Assembly (NCBI GenBank): GCA_000720805.1
Contig: JODI01000034.1
Location: 1-64,000, forward strand
DNA: 64,000 nt
Origin: Streptomyces violaceoruber
GTDB taxonomy: Bacteria > Actinomycetota > Actinomycetes > Streptomycetales > Streptomycetaceae
Direction: 5' to 3'
The translations under genes were made by a program, and so were the position numbers. The notes beneath the pieces were generated by a model that saw nothing but the letters and a program-made list of their open reading frames with translations, did not search any database and was not told where the DNA came from. Shown here piece by piece: positions 56,658 through 64,000 of this stretch; the first letter of the stretch is position 1, and every line of letters begins with the position of its first letter.

Positions 56658-58603
56658 GGACGTCCTTCCCCGGCCCGACCAGGTGCGGACTCGGCGAAGG
56701 TCCGGGGGTCCGGGGCGGCCACCTCGGCCCGCTGCTGGACGTACCTGGCGATGCCGCGCGCTGTCGGGTCCTCGAAGAACTCCGCGAGCGTCATGTTCAC
56801 GCCGAAGCGTCGGCCCACCTGGGTGAGCAGCCGGATCGCCAGCATCGACTGCCCGCCGCTCTCGAAGAAGTTCTCCTCACGACCGAAGCTCGGCACGTCC
56901 AGCAGGCGACCGATGATGGCGGCGATCTCGTCGTCGAGCACGTCGGGAACCGCGGGGCCCGCGCTGTCATCCGCCGGAGGGGCTGAGGTCGCCGGGGACG
57001 GCAGAAGTGCCCGGTCAACCTTCATGTTGGCGTTCTTCGGCAGTTCGGGGAGGCGGATCAGCCGCGACGGAACCATGTAGTCGGGCAGCCGGTCACGCAA
57101 GAAGGCCATGACGTCACCCGTTTCCGGAGGTGCTTCGCCTGCCGCCACGTAGTAACTGACGAGTGTCTTGTCCCCCGATCGGGTGTCGGCGTCGGCTACC
57201 GTCACCGCCTCCCTGATCCCGGAGTACTGGAGCAGCGTCGCATCGACCTCGTTCATCTCGACCCGGAAGCCCCGGATCTTCACCTGGAAGTCGGCGCGGC
57301 CGAGGAAATCCAGCGAGCCGTCCGGCAGCCGGCAGACCAGATCTCCCGTCGCGTACATGCGCTGGTCAGGCTCTGCCCCGAAGGGGTCGGGAAGGAACCG
57401 TTCGTTCGTGAGGTCGGAACGACCGAGATAACCGCGTGCGACGCCGTCGCCGCCGATGTAGAGCTGGCCGGGGACCCCGACCGGCTGAGGCCGCAGCGTG
57501 TCGTCGAGCACGTAGCAGGTGGTGTTCGAGATGGGGCGACCGATCGGCACCCGCAACTGGTCCGCGGGCATCGGCGTGACGTGGTGTGCCGTGGCGAGCG
57601 TCGTGCATTCGGCGGGGCCGTAACCGTTGATCAGGGTGCAACCCGGCAGCGCCGCGACGGCGTTGGCCTGGGCGACGGCCATCACGTCACCGCCCACCAG
57701 AATCTGGGAGATCGTGGCGAACGTCGAAGGGTCGTCCGCCGCGAGCTGGTTGAAGAGCGGCGTCGCCATCACCATGGTGTTGATGCGGCGCTCTCGCAGT
57801 GCGGTTGCCAGTCGGCCGGGCGAGAGGATGGTGTCCCGGTCGAATCCCACCAGTTCCGCCCCGTTGAGCAGGGCTCCCCACACCTCGATCGTGGCGGCGT
57901 CGAAGGCCGCGTTCGAGATCTGAGCCACCCGGTCACCCGACTCGAACCTGATGTAGTCGGTGTCCCGCGTGCGCTGGACGACGTTGCGGTGCGTGACACA
58001 GATGCCCTTCGGGGCGCCGGACGATCCCGAGGTGTACACCACATAGGCGAGATCTTCGGGGCCGGCGCCTCCATCTGTCCGGACGTCGTGAGCGGCGTCG
58101 TCCCGCACCGCGTCCGTCAGATGGTCGGCGACCGGGATCACGGGGATTCCGAGACCGCTCGGATCGTCCGCGCCCGCTTCCGCCAGCAGCGCCACGGGCT
58201 TGGACTCTTCCAGGATGCCGCGCAGCCGGGAAGCCGGGTGGGCCGGATCCAGAGCCAGATAGGCACCGCCCGCCTTGATGGTGGCCAGCATGCCCACAAT
58301 GACGCTGAGGTCCCGGTCGGCGCGGATCGCGACCAGTCGGTCGGGCCGCACGCCGAGTTCCCGCAGCCGGCGGGCCAGGGAGTTGGTCACCCTGTCGAGC
58401 TGCCGGTAGGTCAGCGTGACGGGACCATATGTCACGGCGGGCCTGTCAGGATCGCGTTCGACGTGCTCGGCGAACAGATCGCCCAGCGAACTGTTCCGGG
58501 GATGTCCGGTAGGCACGTGGCGCGACGCTGCGATGCGATCGCTGTCCGACGGAGCAAACGGCGTCGCTTCGATCCCGTCGACCCTCACATCAGATTGCGA
58601 CAT
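56654..58603 (-). CDS. Stand-alone NRPS adenylation-PCP didomain
   Basis: 649 residues: an adenylation domain (about 40-540) and a carrier domain (about 555-630), with no condensation domain. A-domain cores are YTSGSSGAPKG (A3), FDAATIEVWG (A4), NGYGPAECTT (A5), YATGDL (A7) and NANMKVDR with the A10 Lys. The PCP serine is S586 in ESGGQSMLAIR. Reading the binding-pocket code by eye gives D-A-I-M-L-G-G-T-L-K, closest in pattern to valine-type pockets (DAFWxGGTFK), so a branched hydrophobic amino acid is likely. AAAGGA precedes the ATG. No MbtH gene is seen. It overlaps the radical SAM gene by 14 bases. Confidence 0.92.
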   Translation of the reverse strand: MSQSDVRVDGIEATPFAPSDSDRIAASRHVPTGHPRNSSLGDLFAEHVERDPDRPAVTYGPVTLTYRQLDRVTNSLARRLRELGVRPDRLVAIRADRDLSVIVGMLATIKAGGAYLALDPAHPASRLRGILEESKPVALLAEAGADDPSGLGIPVIPVADHLTDAVRDDAAHDVRTDGGAGPEDLAYVVYTSGSSGAPKGICVTHRNVVQRTRDTDYIRFESGDRVAQISNAAFDAATIEVWGALLNGAELVGFDRDTILSPGRLATALRERRINTMVMATPLFNQLAADDPSTFATISQILVGGDVMAVAQANAVAALPGCTLINGYGPAECTTLATAHHVTPMPADQLRVPIGRPISNTTCYVLDDTLRPQPVGVPGQLYIGGDGVARGYLGRSDLTNERFLPDPFGAEPDQRMYATGDLVCRLPDGSLDFLGRADFQVKIRGFRVEMNEVDATLLQYSGIREAVTVADADTRSGDKTLVSYYVAAGEAPPETGDVMAFLRDRLPDYMVPSRLIRLPELPKNANMKVDRALLPSPATSAPPADDSAGPAVPDVLDDEIAAIIGRLLDVPSFGREENFFESGGQSMLAIRLLTQVGRRFGVNMTLAEFFEDPTARGIARYVQQRAEVAAPDPRTFAESAPGRAGEGRP

Positions 58604-60524
58604 GAACGTCCAGTCCTTTCTCGCCGGATGACTGATGAGCCGAGGCCGGCAACCAGAACGGCATGACGTTTCCGACCTTCTCGATCATTCCGTGACAGTA
58701 GGAGCCGCTGTGGTCGCGACTTTGCGTGGGCATGAACGGATATTGCAGCCGCTTGTGATCAACCACGAAGGTGCCGTCCGCCGGCACCGTCTGAATCGGG
58801 ACCGCATCGGCCAGATCCGCGAGGTACTCCGAGGGGACCCGCACGGTATAACTTCGTGAACCGCGATCCAGGAGCTCGAGCGCCTGGAATCCCTCCGGGT
58901 GCACGTCCATGGGGGTATTGCTGTACATGTAGGGCCGGTTCAGAAGATCGATCTCGAACAGGGCCCGCGCCTTGCTGTCGTCCCACCAGTCCTGGCTCTG
59001 CGCGAAGCGGCGCACATGATCGGCGAAGCGCTCCCTGTGCTCGTGCAGTACCGAGTGGATGAAGAGGCCGTAGTTGTTGACGTCGTAGTAGTCGGCTTCT
59101 CGGATGGAGCGTTCCATGTACGAGAGGACGGGGTCGTCTTCTCCCTGCCTGCGCAGGAATTCGGAGAATGCGGAGAAGATGGCCTGGTACTGCATCCCCG
59201 ACTGCTTCACCAGGTAGCGGCTCACCGTGCGGAGGCTCCGGGTGTTGTGCAGTGCGTGGAAGGCGTAGAAATAATACATGCCCTCGACGAATTCCTCTTC
59301 GGAAACCTCCTTCGTGCCGATGACAACCTGGGCTTCCGCGGCTCCTCCTCCGGCCGGTCGGCTGAGGATCCCCATCCTTTCTGCCTGGTGGTAGATGGGG
59401 GTGTTGTTGAGGAGCAGGTGAGGATAAGCGATCACCGTCTGCGCCTCGTTCTCACACAGCGTTCCGATGCCGCGCTTGAAGGAGTCGAGAGTTTCCCCCG
59501 GCAATGGCCAGATGAGTTCGACGTAGGAGCTGATCCGTTTATCGCGCAGATCTTCCTGGATCGCGGCGAAGGCGCTCAGTTTTATGTTCGAGCGAGAGAT
59601 CAGATCAAGACTGGTCGGTTCCAGGGTCTGGAGCGACACCGGTTGCGAGGCGATGAGGTTTGCGTCCTGGAAGATACCGGTGATTTTCGTGACCGCCTGC
59701 GGCTTGTTCTTCGCGGCAGAGAAGTACACGACGTTCGGCGCGCCATGCTCGTTGGCACAGTCGGTGATGTGCTGAGAGATGTCGACGTCCCGGCTCAGCA
59801 TGCCCCAGTTCGCATCGGCGATGAAGAGGAAAAGGATCTCGTTCTTGGCTATCCATTTGATTTCCTCACGGACCCGGTCCTCGTCGAAGCGGTGCACCCG
59901 GTCATTCGTGGCGGCACCCCAGAAGCAGAACCCGCAGTGGTAGGGGCAACCGCGGTTCGTCTCCAGGATGGCGATGCTGTAGGCGGAGTCGAAGACTCCT
60001 GTCAGGAACGGTGAGGGGACCTCGTCCAGATTGCTGATCCTCGGCTGCTTCGGGGTCGTCACCAATTCGCGGTCACGGTAGAAGCTGAGACCATTCACCT
60101 CATGGAAGCGCGGGCTGGATTCGGTCAACGCGAGAAGGTACTGCGTGAAGGTGATCTCGCCCTCTCCGTTGCAGATGACCGTCCGTTCGTCGTTCTCGCT
60201 GAGGTACCGCAGAGCCTGCGACATCACCTGCGGACCGCCGAGGATGATGTGGGCCTGCGGCCTGGCCTGCCTGACTGCCTCCACGGCAGCCTTCACCAGG
60301 CCCATGTTCCAGACGTAGCAGCTGAACGCGTACACGTCGGCGGCCGATCGGACCAGATCCCGGATGATGTCGCCCCGGTCCGCCTTGGCGACAGCCGTGT
60401 ACCGCTCGAACCGATAGGCGCTGCGAATCACCGAATCCGTCATGGCATACGCCTGAAGGTAACCGGAGACCAGCGGTGTCATCCGCTCGAAAACGGACAG
60501 TTCAACGAGCAGGACCTTCTTCAA
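58590..60524 (-). CDS. B12-binding-domain radical SAM enzyme
   Basis: 644 residues from a TTG start at 60524, with AAAGG 8 bases upstream. The N-terminal 150 residues look like a cobalamin-binding Rossmann domain (LVRSAADVYAFSCYVWNMG, HIILGGPQVMS, ICNGEGE). The radical SAM cluster is C193-PYH-C197-GF-C200 in RGCPYHCGFCFWGAA. Such class B enzymes often methylate unactivated carbons with methylcobalamin. The C-terminal 250 residues (EGMYYFYAFHALHN on) are family-specific. Codon use includes ATA, TAT and other AT-rich codons unlike its neighbours, which suggests transfer. It heads the rSAM/A-PCP/TEII operon. Confidence 0.9.
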   Translation of the reverse strand: MKKVLLVELSVFERMTPLVSGYLQAYAMTDSVIRSAYRFERYTAVAKADRGDIIRDLVRSAADVYAFSCYVWNMGLVKAAVEAVRQARPQAHIILGGPQVMSQALRYLSENDERTVICNGEGEITFTQYLLALTESSPRFHEVNGLSFYRDRELVTTPKQPRISNLDEVPSPFLTGVFDSAYSIAILETNRGCPYHCGFCFWGAATNDRVHRFDEDRVREEIKWIAKNEILFLFIADANWGMLSRDVDISQHITDCANEHGAPNVVYFSAAKNKPQAVTKITGIFQDANLIASQPVSLQTLEPTSLDLISRSNIKLSAFAAIQEDLRDKRISSYVELIWPLPGETLDSFKRGIGTLCENEAQTVIAYPHLLLNNTPIYHQAERMGILSRPAGGGAAEAQVVIGTKEVSEEEFVEGMYYFYAFHALHNTRSLRTVSRYLVKQSGMQYQAIFSAFSEFLRRQGEDDPVLSYMERSIREADYYDVNNYGLFIHSVLHEHRERFADHVRRFAQSQDWWDDSKARALFEIDLLNRPYMYSNTPMDVHPEGFQALELLDRGSRSYTVRVPSEYLADLADAVPIQTVPADGTFVVDHKRLQYPFMPTQSRDHSGSYCHGMIEKVGNVMPFWLPASAHQSSGEKGLDVHVAI

Positions 60525-60775
60525 TTCGCTCGCCTTTCAGGAGGTGGGAAAGCACCTGATGAGTGGCGCCGCACAGGACGACCCCGTGATGAACGGCCGG
60601 CGTCGCTGTGACGCACGCTGGAGGAAGTGGGCTCATGCTGGAAGCAGCGAGTCGGGGGCCGGAGAATCAGCGGTTCCACACGAAAGGGGCATGGAGACGC
60701 GGCGGCGGAGAATCGGATTCCCATGTTCTCGAGGATGCGACGGACAATGCTTTCTGGCGTCCGCTCAGGGACCAT
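60521..60775 (-). CDS. Possible small ORF coupled to the radical SAM gene
   Basis: An 84-codon frame starts at ATG 60775 (MVPERTPESIVRRILENMG) and its TGA overlaps the TTG start of the radical SAM gene (TTGA), as in coupled genes. It contains two Cys (SPCPF and TRCFQ) and an Arg/Ser-rich tail. Ribosome site and codon bias are weak, so it may be only leader DNA. No family recognised. Confidence 0.3.
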   Translation of the reverse strand: MVPERTPESIVRRILENMGIRFSAAASPCPFRVEPLILRPPTRCFQHEPTSSSVRHSDAGRSSRGRPVRRHSSGAFPPPERRAN

Positions 60776-61127
60776 CTCGAAGAGCGCGACAGCTGCCGTG
60801 GTGAATCGGTCGCACCGATGCGCACCCCGTCGGCCACGTACGTGTCACCCCCATTGGTTAACGAGTAGTGGATCATTAACCGAAACATGACCGGCGCATC
60901 GAGCAATATGTTACCGGTTGCATCACAAGTTGACCGAGATGGTGAACAAAGTTCGGCAAATCGAGGTGGGAAGGATTCATGAATGAACTTAATTCGCCGC
61001 CTCCACGGCTTCCACGGGAAGATGGTCGGCGGATCGGCGGTGACCTTGCCGGGGAGACGCGGATCCGCCGGACATGCCGATGACCCGGCGCTGGGCCGGG
61101 TCATTGACGCGGAAGTCGGAGCGGAGG
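60776..61127. promoter_or_regulatory. AT-rich control region with GGTTAA/TTAACC dyad
   Basis: GGTTAA (60856-60861) and TTAACC (60876-60881) form an inverted repeat with a 14-base spacer. Part of it (TGGTTAACGAGTAGTGG, 60855-60871) resembles the P450 promoter at 54448-54466. A short rightward ORF (60983-61309) has a TTA third codon and a GGAAGG-type site, but it runs antisense into the exporter gene and is not claimed as a gene. Confidence 0.45.
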
Positions 61128-62156
61128 CTACCGGGCTCCGTCGATCGATCCCTCGGGGGCCGGTACAGCGGCTCCGGTTGTGGTCGGCACCGGCTCGGCC
61201 GCCGGCTCGGCCCGGGCGGTCGCGGTCCCGGGAGACCGGCCCGCGGCCGGGTTCGGGTTCGCCCCGGCCCCCCGCCCCCGCTCGACCATGCCCATCACCA
61301 CCCCGATGATGATGATGGCGCCGCCCGCCGCCTGAGCCAGCCTGATCGACTCCCCGTTGATCACGACGGCGCCGATGACGCCGAAGACCGGGACGAGGTT
61401 GAGGATGTTCACGGCGACGCTCGACGCCATCCTGCGCAGACCGTAGTTGTAGAGCAGGAAGCCGCCGACCGAGCACGCCACGGCCAGGTAGACGAGCAGC
61501 GACGAGGCGGTCACGCCCGGCATCCTCCAGTCGCCGGCCTCCACCACCGAGGCGAGGAGGAATCCGGCCGCGCCGGCCAGGGTCTGGTAGTACGTGACGC
61601 TCACGGCGTTCTGGCCGGAACTGGCGCGCTTGGTGAGCACGTTGTACCCGGCCCAGGCCACCCCGCCGAACAGCAGGAGAATGTCTCCCGCCCACCGTGC
61701 GCTTCCGCCGACCTCGGCTCCGTTGCGAACGACCAGGAAAGCGCCGACGGTCGCCAGCAGCACGCCCGCCACACGCAGCAGCGGCATCCGGGTGTGGAAG
61801 ACGACGAGCTCCAGCAGCATCGTCATCAGCGGGTACGTGGCCACGATCAGGGACGCGTCGGAGGCCGTGGACAGATCGACGCCGACGTTCTCCAGGACGA
61901 AGTAGACGGTGATGCCGAGGAATCCGCCCAGGTAGAGCTGCCGCCGCTGCCGTGCGTCCGGCCGGTCCGGGCGATGCCGGTTCAGCCGGACCATCACGCC
62001 CAGGATCAATGCCGCCAGGGTGAACCGGACGGCGCCGATACTGAGCGGGCCGACGTCCTCCAGCACCTGCTTGGTCACCGCGTAGGAACTGCTCCATAAC
62101 AGCGCGGCCGCCACCACCGCACATACCGCCCACGCGCTGGGCCCTCGCTCACGCAT
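61128..62156 (-). CDS. EamA/DMT-family exporter
   Basis: 342 residues if started at ATG 62156 (MRERGPSAWAVCAVV); ATGs at 62189 and 62240 are also in frame. Ten helices in two EamA repeats: LLWSSSYAVTKQVLED and GGVAWAGYNVLTKRA are the paired first-helix motifs. EamA proteins export amino acids and metabolites. It is divergent from an Lrp gene, a common exporter-regulator arrangement. The C-terminus is a Pro/Ala-rich tail of about 40 residues. Confidence 0.9.
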   Translation of the reverse strand: MRERGPSAWAVCAVVAAALLWSSSYAVTKQVLEDVGPLSIGAVRFTLAALILGVMVRLNRHRPDRPDARQRRQLYLGGFLGITVYFVLENVGVDLSTASDASLIVATYPLMTMLLELVVFHTRMPLLRVAGVLLATVGAFLVVRNGAEVGGSARWAGDILLLFGGVAWAGYNVLTKRASSGQNAVSVTYYQTLAGAAGFLLASVVEAGDWRMPGVTASSLLVYLAVACSVGGFLLYNYGLRRMASSVAVNILNLVPVFGVIGAVVINGESIRLAQAAGGAIIIIGVVMGMVERGRGAGANPNPAAGRSPGTATARAEPAAEPVPTTTGAAVPAPEGSIDGAR

Positions 62157-62253
62157 CCGACGTCGCCCCTCTTCACCCTCAGCCACCATGCCGCGTCCGA
62201 ACGAACAACAGCCAACCGAGGGGAAGGCTAGCAAGATCATCGAAGGGGACGCC

Positions 62254-62281
62254 TATAATCCGAATTACCTTCGGAATTCGG
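62254..62281. promoter_or_regulatory. Lrp-type operator with TATAAT box
   Basis: A perfect TATAAT (62254-62259) is followed directly by CCGAATT-N8-AATTCGG (62260-62266 and 62275-62281). It lies between the divergent exporter and lrp genes, where an Lrp dimer would control both. Confidence 0.65.
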
Positions 62282-62296
62282 TGAAGTGAGGCAAGC

Positions 62297-62749
62297 GTGG
62301 ACGAACTAGATTCGGCTTTGGTGCGGATGCTTCAACAGGACGGTCGGCGCACCAACCGGGACATGGCCCAAGCCCTCGGCATCGCTCCGTCCACCTGTCT
62401 GGAACGGATCCGGTCGCTGCGCGAGCGCGGGGTGCTGACGGGCTTCCACGCGGAGGCGGACCTCGCGGCGATCGGCCGAGGGCTGCAGGCCGTGATCGCC
62501 GTACGGGTCCGCCCGCCGACGCGTGCGGTGATCGAGGCCTTCCAGGCCTTCCTGGAGCGGATGCCCGAGGTGATCTCGCTCTTCGTTCTCACCGGCAACG
62601 ACGACTTCCTGGTGCATGTCGCCGTTCGCGACACCGACCATCTGCACGCGGTGGTCCTGGACAAGCTGACGAAACGTCCGGAACTCGCCGACGTACGAAC
62701 CTCGGTGGTCTACGGGCACATGCGCAAGAAAGTCATCGGGCCGGCGTGA
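62297..62749 (+). CDS. Lrp/AsnC-family regulator
   Basis: 150 residues from GTG 62297 after GAGG. HTH: DELDSALVRMLQQDGRRTNR and QALGIAPSTCLERIRSLRER. The RAM effector domain follows (AVIAVRVRPPTRAVIEAF, VISLFVLTGNDDFLVHVAV). Lrp proteins bind amino acids, consistent with control of the EamA exporter and possibly of this cluster. Confidence 0.92.
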   Translation: MDELDSALVRMLQQDGRRTNRDMAQALGIAPSTCLERIRSLRERGVLTGFHAEADLAAIGRGLQAVIAVRVRPPTRAVIEAFQAFLERMPEVISLFVLTGNDDFLVHVAVRDTDHLHAVVLDKLTKRPELADVRTSVVYGHMRKKVIGPA

Positions 62750-62776
62750 AGCCCCCGCGGGCCCCGCGCGTGCGGG

Positions 62777-63883
62777 TCACCGAGCCGGTGGTGCGGTCTC
62801 CTTCGCAGCCGTGATCAGCAGGTCGTTCGCCTCGGCGCTGCCCACGGTCACCCGCAGGCCACTGTGCGGAAAGGCACGGACCAGCAGACCGCGCCGCTCC
62901 CACTCCCGCGCCACCGACTCCGAGGCCTCGCCGGTCGGCAGCCACAGGAAGTTGGTCTCGCTGGGGAGCACTTCCCAGCCCAGCGCCAGGAGGGACTCGC
63001 GGGTCCGCTCCCGCTCCGCGACGATCCGCTCCACCCGCTCGAACAGTTCCGTCTCCACGTGCAACGCGGTCAGCGCCGCCTCCTCGGCGACGCGACCGAC
63101 CCCGCACGGCACGGCGCACTTGCGCAGGGCCTCGGCGATCGCGGGCTGCGCGACGCCGTAGCCGACCCGCAGCCCGGCCAGTCCGTACGCCTTCGAAAAG
63201 GTGCGCAGCGTCAGCAGGTTGGGCCGGTCGTGGTGCAACTCGACGCCGTCGGGGGCGTTCGGCGAGCGGTAGAACTCGAAGTACGCCTCGTCCAGGACGA
63301 CCAGGACATCACCGGGCACCCGGTCGAGGAACCGCTCGAGTCCGGCACGGCCGACGGCGGTGCCGGTGGGGTTGTTGGGCTCGCACAGGAAGACGGCCCT
63401 GGTCCTCGGGGTGATGGCGGCGGCCATCGCGTCCAGGTCGTGAACACCGTCGACGAGCGGCACCTCCACCGGGACGGCCCCCGCCATCCGCGCCACGATG
63501 GGATACGCCTCGAACGACGGCCACGCGTAGAGGACCTCGTCACCGGGCTCCAGCATGGCCTGACCTATCTGCTGGTAGATGCCGACCGAGCCCGGGCCGG
63601 TGACGAGATGTCCGGGCGGAACGTCCAGCCGCCGGGCGAGGGCGTCCAGCAGCCGCTCCGGGTGAATGGTCGGGTAGTGGTTGGTCTGCGTGGCCGCCCG
63701 GGCGATGGCCTCCCGGACGGAGGGCAGGGGCGGGTACGGGTTCTCGTTGAGGAACAGCCGGTGGGAAGGGCCCTCGGCGGGCGGGGCCGGGGGCTTGGGC
63801 ACATAGGCCGGGATGCCGGCGAGTACCGTGCGCGGCGTGGGAGCGGTCGTGCTCGGAGCGCTTGTCAGACTCGTTGTGCTCAT
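62777..63883 (-). CDS. PLP-dependent aminotransferase, HisC-like
   Basis: 368 residues, class I/II fold type I. LNENPYPPLPSVREAI is the HisC-like substrate entry; CEPNNPTGTAVG, VLDEAYFEF and TFSKAYGLAGLRVGYG (PLP Lys) follow, with FPHSGLRVTVGS near the C-terminus. HisC homologues in clusters often act as aromatic or other amino acid aminotransferases rather than in histidine synthesis, which is inferred here because no other his genes are near. ATG at 63883. Confidence 0.9.
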   Translation of the reverse strand: MSTTSLTSAPSTTAPTPRTVLAGIPAYVPKPPAPPAEGPSHRLFLNENPYPPLPSVREAIARAATQTNHYPTIHPERLLDALARRLDVPPGHLVTGPGSVGIYQQIGQAMLEPGDEVLYAWPSFEAYPIVARMAGAVPVEVPLVDGVHDLDAMAAAITPRTRAVFLCEPNNPTGTAVGRAGLERFLDRVPGDVLVVLDEAYFEFYRSPNAPDGVELHHDRPNLLTLRTFSKAYGLAGLRVGYGVAQPAIAEALRKCAVPCGVGRVAEEAALTALHVETELFERVERIVAERERTRESLLALGWEVLPSETNFLWLPTGEASESVAREWERRGLLVRAFPHSGLRVTVGSAEANDLLITAAKETAPPAR

Positions 63884-63912
63884 GGCAGCTCTGGGCTTCC
63901 TCTCGGATCTCG

Positions 63913-64000
63913 TCAGTCCTGGTCCCAGGTGTGGCCGAGCCCCTGGGCGGCAGCCGCCTCCGCGATCGCGAAGCCGGACATGATGTCCTGCACCCCGAGC
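63913..64000 (-). CDS. 3' end of an unidentified gene, continues off window
   Basis: The last 28 codons of a leftward gene are visible and end LGHTWDQD then TGA at 63913-63915. It lies 29 bases upstream of the aminotransferase, so it belongs to the same operon. Too little is visible to name it. Confidence 0.6.
   Translation of the reverse strand, partial: LGVQDIMSGFAIAEAAAAQGLGHTWDQD

Noticed and set aside
60979..61083. 34-codon frame MNELNSPPPRLP... as a RiPP precursor for the radical SAM enzyme
   Set aside because: It has a good ribosome site but low third-position GC and no core-like motif, and the adjacent A-PCP points to an amino acid substrate.

Overview
The window is a high-GC actinobacterial chromosome segment, almost certainly Streptomyces. 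Coding regions have very high GC at third codon positions, GTG starts are frequent, and the order mfd ... tRNA-Gln-glmU-prs-rplY-pth ... ppc-desaturase-tetR ... tam/tamR ... galT-galE-galK recalls, from memory, the S. coelicolor chromosome around SCO3109-SCO3139. Conserved core genes alternate with accessory insertions.

1-6 kb: the 5' 4.4 kb of a secreted LamG/RHS-type wall protein that runs off the left edge, an HNH-type putative nuclease lipoprotein, and a 60-residue MT0933-type antitoxin-like protein. 6-20 kb: mfd, a DUF2079 membrane protein, a MacB/FtsX-type ABC transporter, an MFS drug-exporter-like gene, a secreted alpha/beta hydrolase, a GNAT and a DivIVA-like coiled-coil protein. 20.2-25.9 kb: a compact divergent locus of polymorphic-toxin parts with no secretion signals. 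It has a WHH-nuclease-like/SUKH fusion, a 1016-residue Imm35-like/Pro-rich/deaminase-like/SUKH-4 fusion, and a YwqJ-type deaminase followed by a SUKH-3 protein. 25.9-27.8 kb: an orphan histidine kinase, a decayed gene and tRNA-Gln(TTG). 27.9-42.1 kb: housekeeping genes for UDP-GlcNAc, PRPP, ribosomal L25, peptidyl-tRNA hydrolase, PEP carboxylase, an acyl desaturase with its TetR, and the tam/tamR pair.

42.1-48.3 kb: a complete conservon (histidine kinase, roadblock, DUF742 and GTPase-like proteins, cvnA-D) followed by a CYP157-like P450 with degenerate catalytic motifs, a CYP154-like P450 and an enoyl-CoA hydratase. 48.6-54.1 kb: the gal operon, divergent from a sodium:solute symporter and a small membrane protein; the genes share an intergenic region carrying TCAAACA boxes. 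54.5-64 kb: a small, apparently incomplete-at-the-edge biosynthetic cluster. It contains a CYP107-like P450, a type II thioesterase, a stand-alone A-PCP didomain, a cobalamin-dependent-type radical SAM enzyme, an EamA exporter with a divergent Lrp regulator, a HisC-like aminotransferase and the end of another gene. The parts suggest an amino acid is loaded on a carrier protein, oxidised and C-modified, released by the thioesterase and exported.

The intergenic DNA has many short tandem repeats (units of 14, 16, 18, 23 and about 30 bp). Several of these duplicate the sequence spanning a stop codon. Between prs and rplY there is a three-arm sequence able to form alternative hairpins. All functions are read from sequence motifs by eye; no database search was possible.
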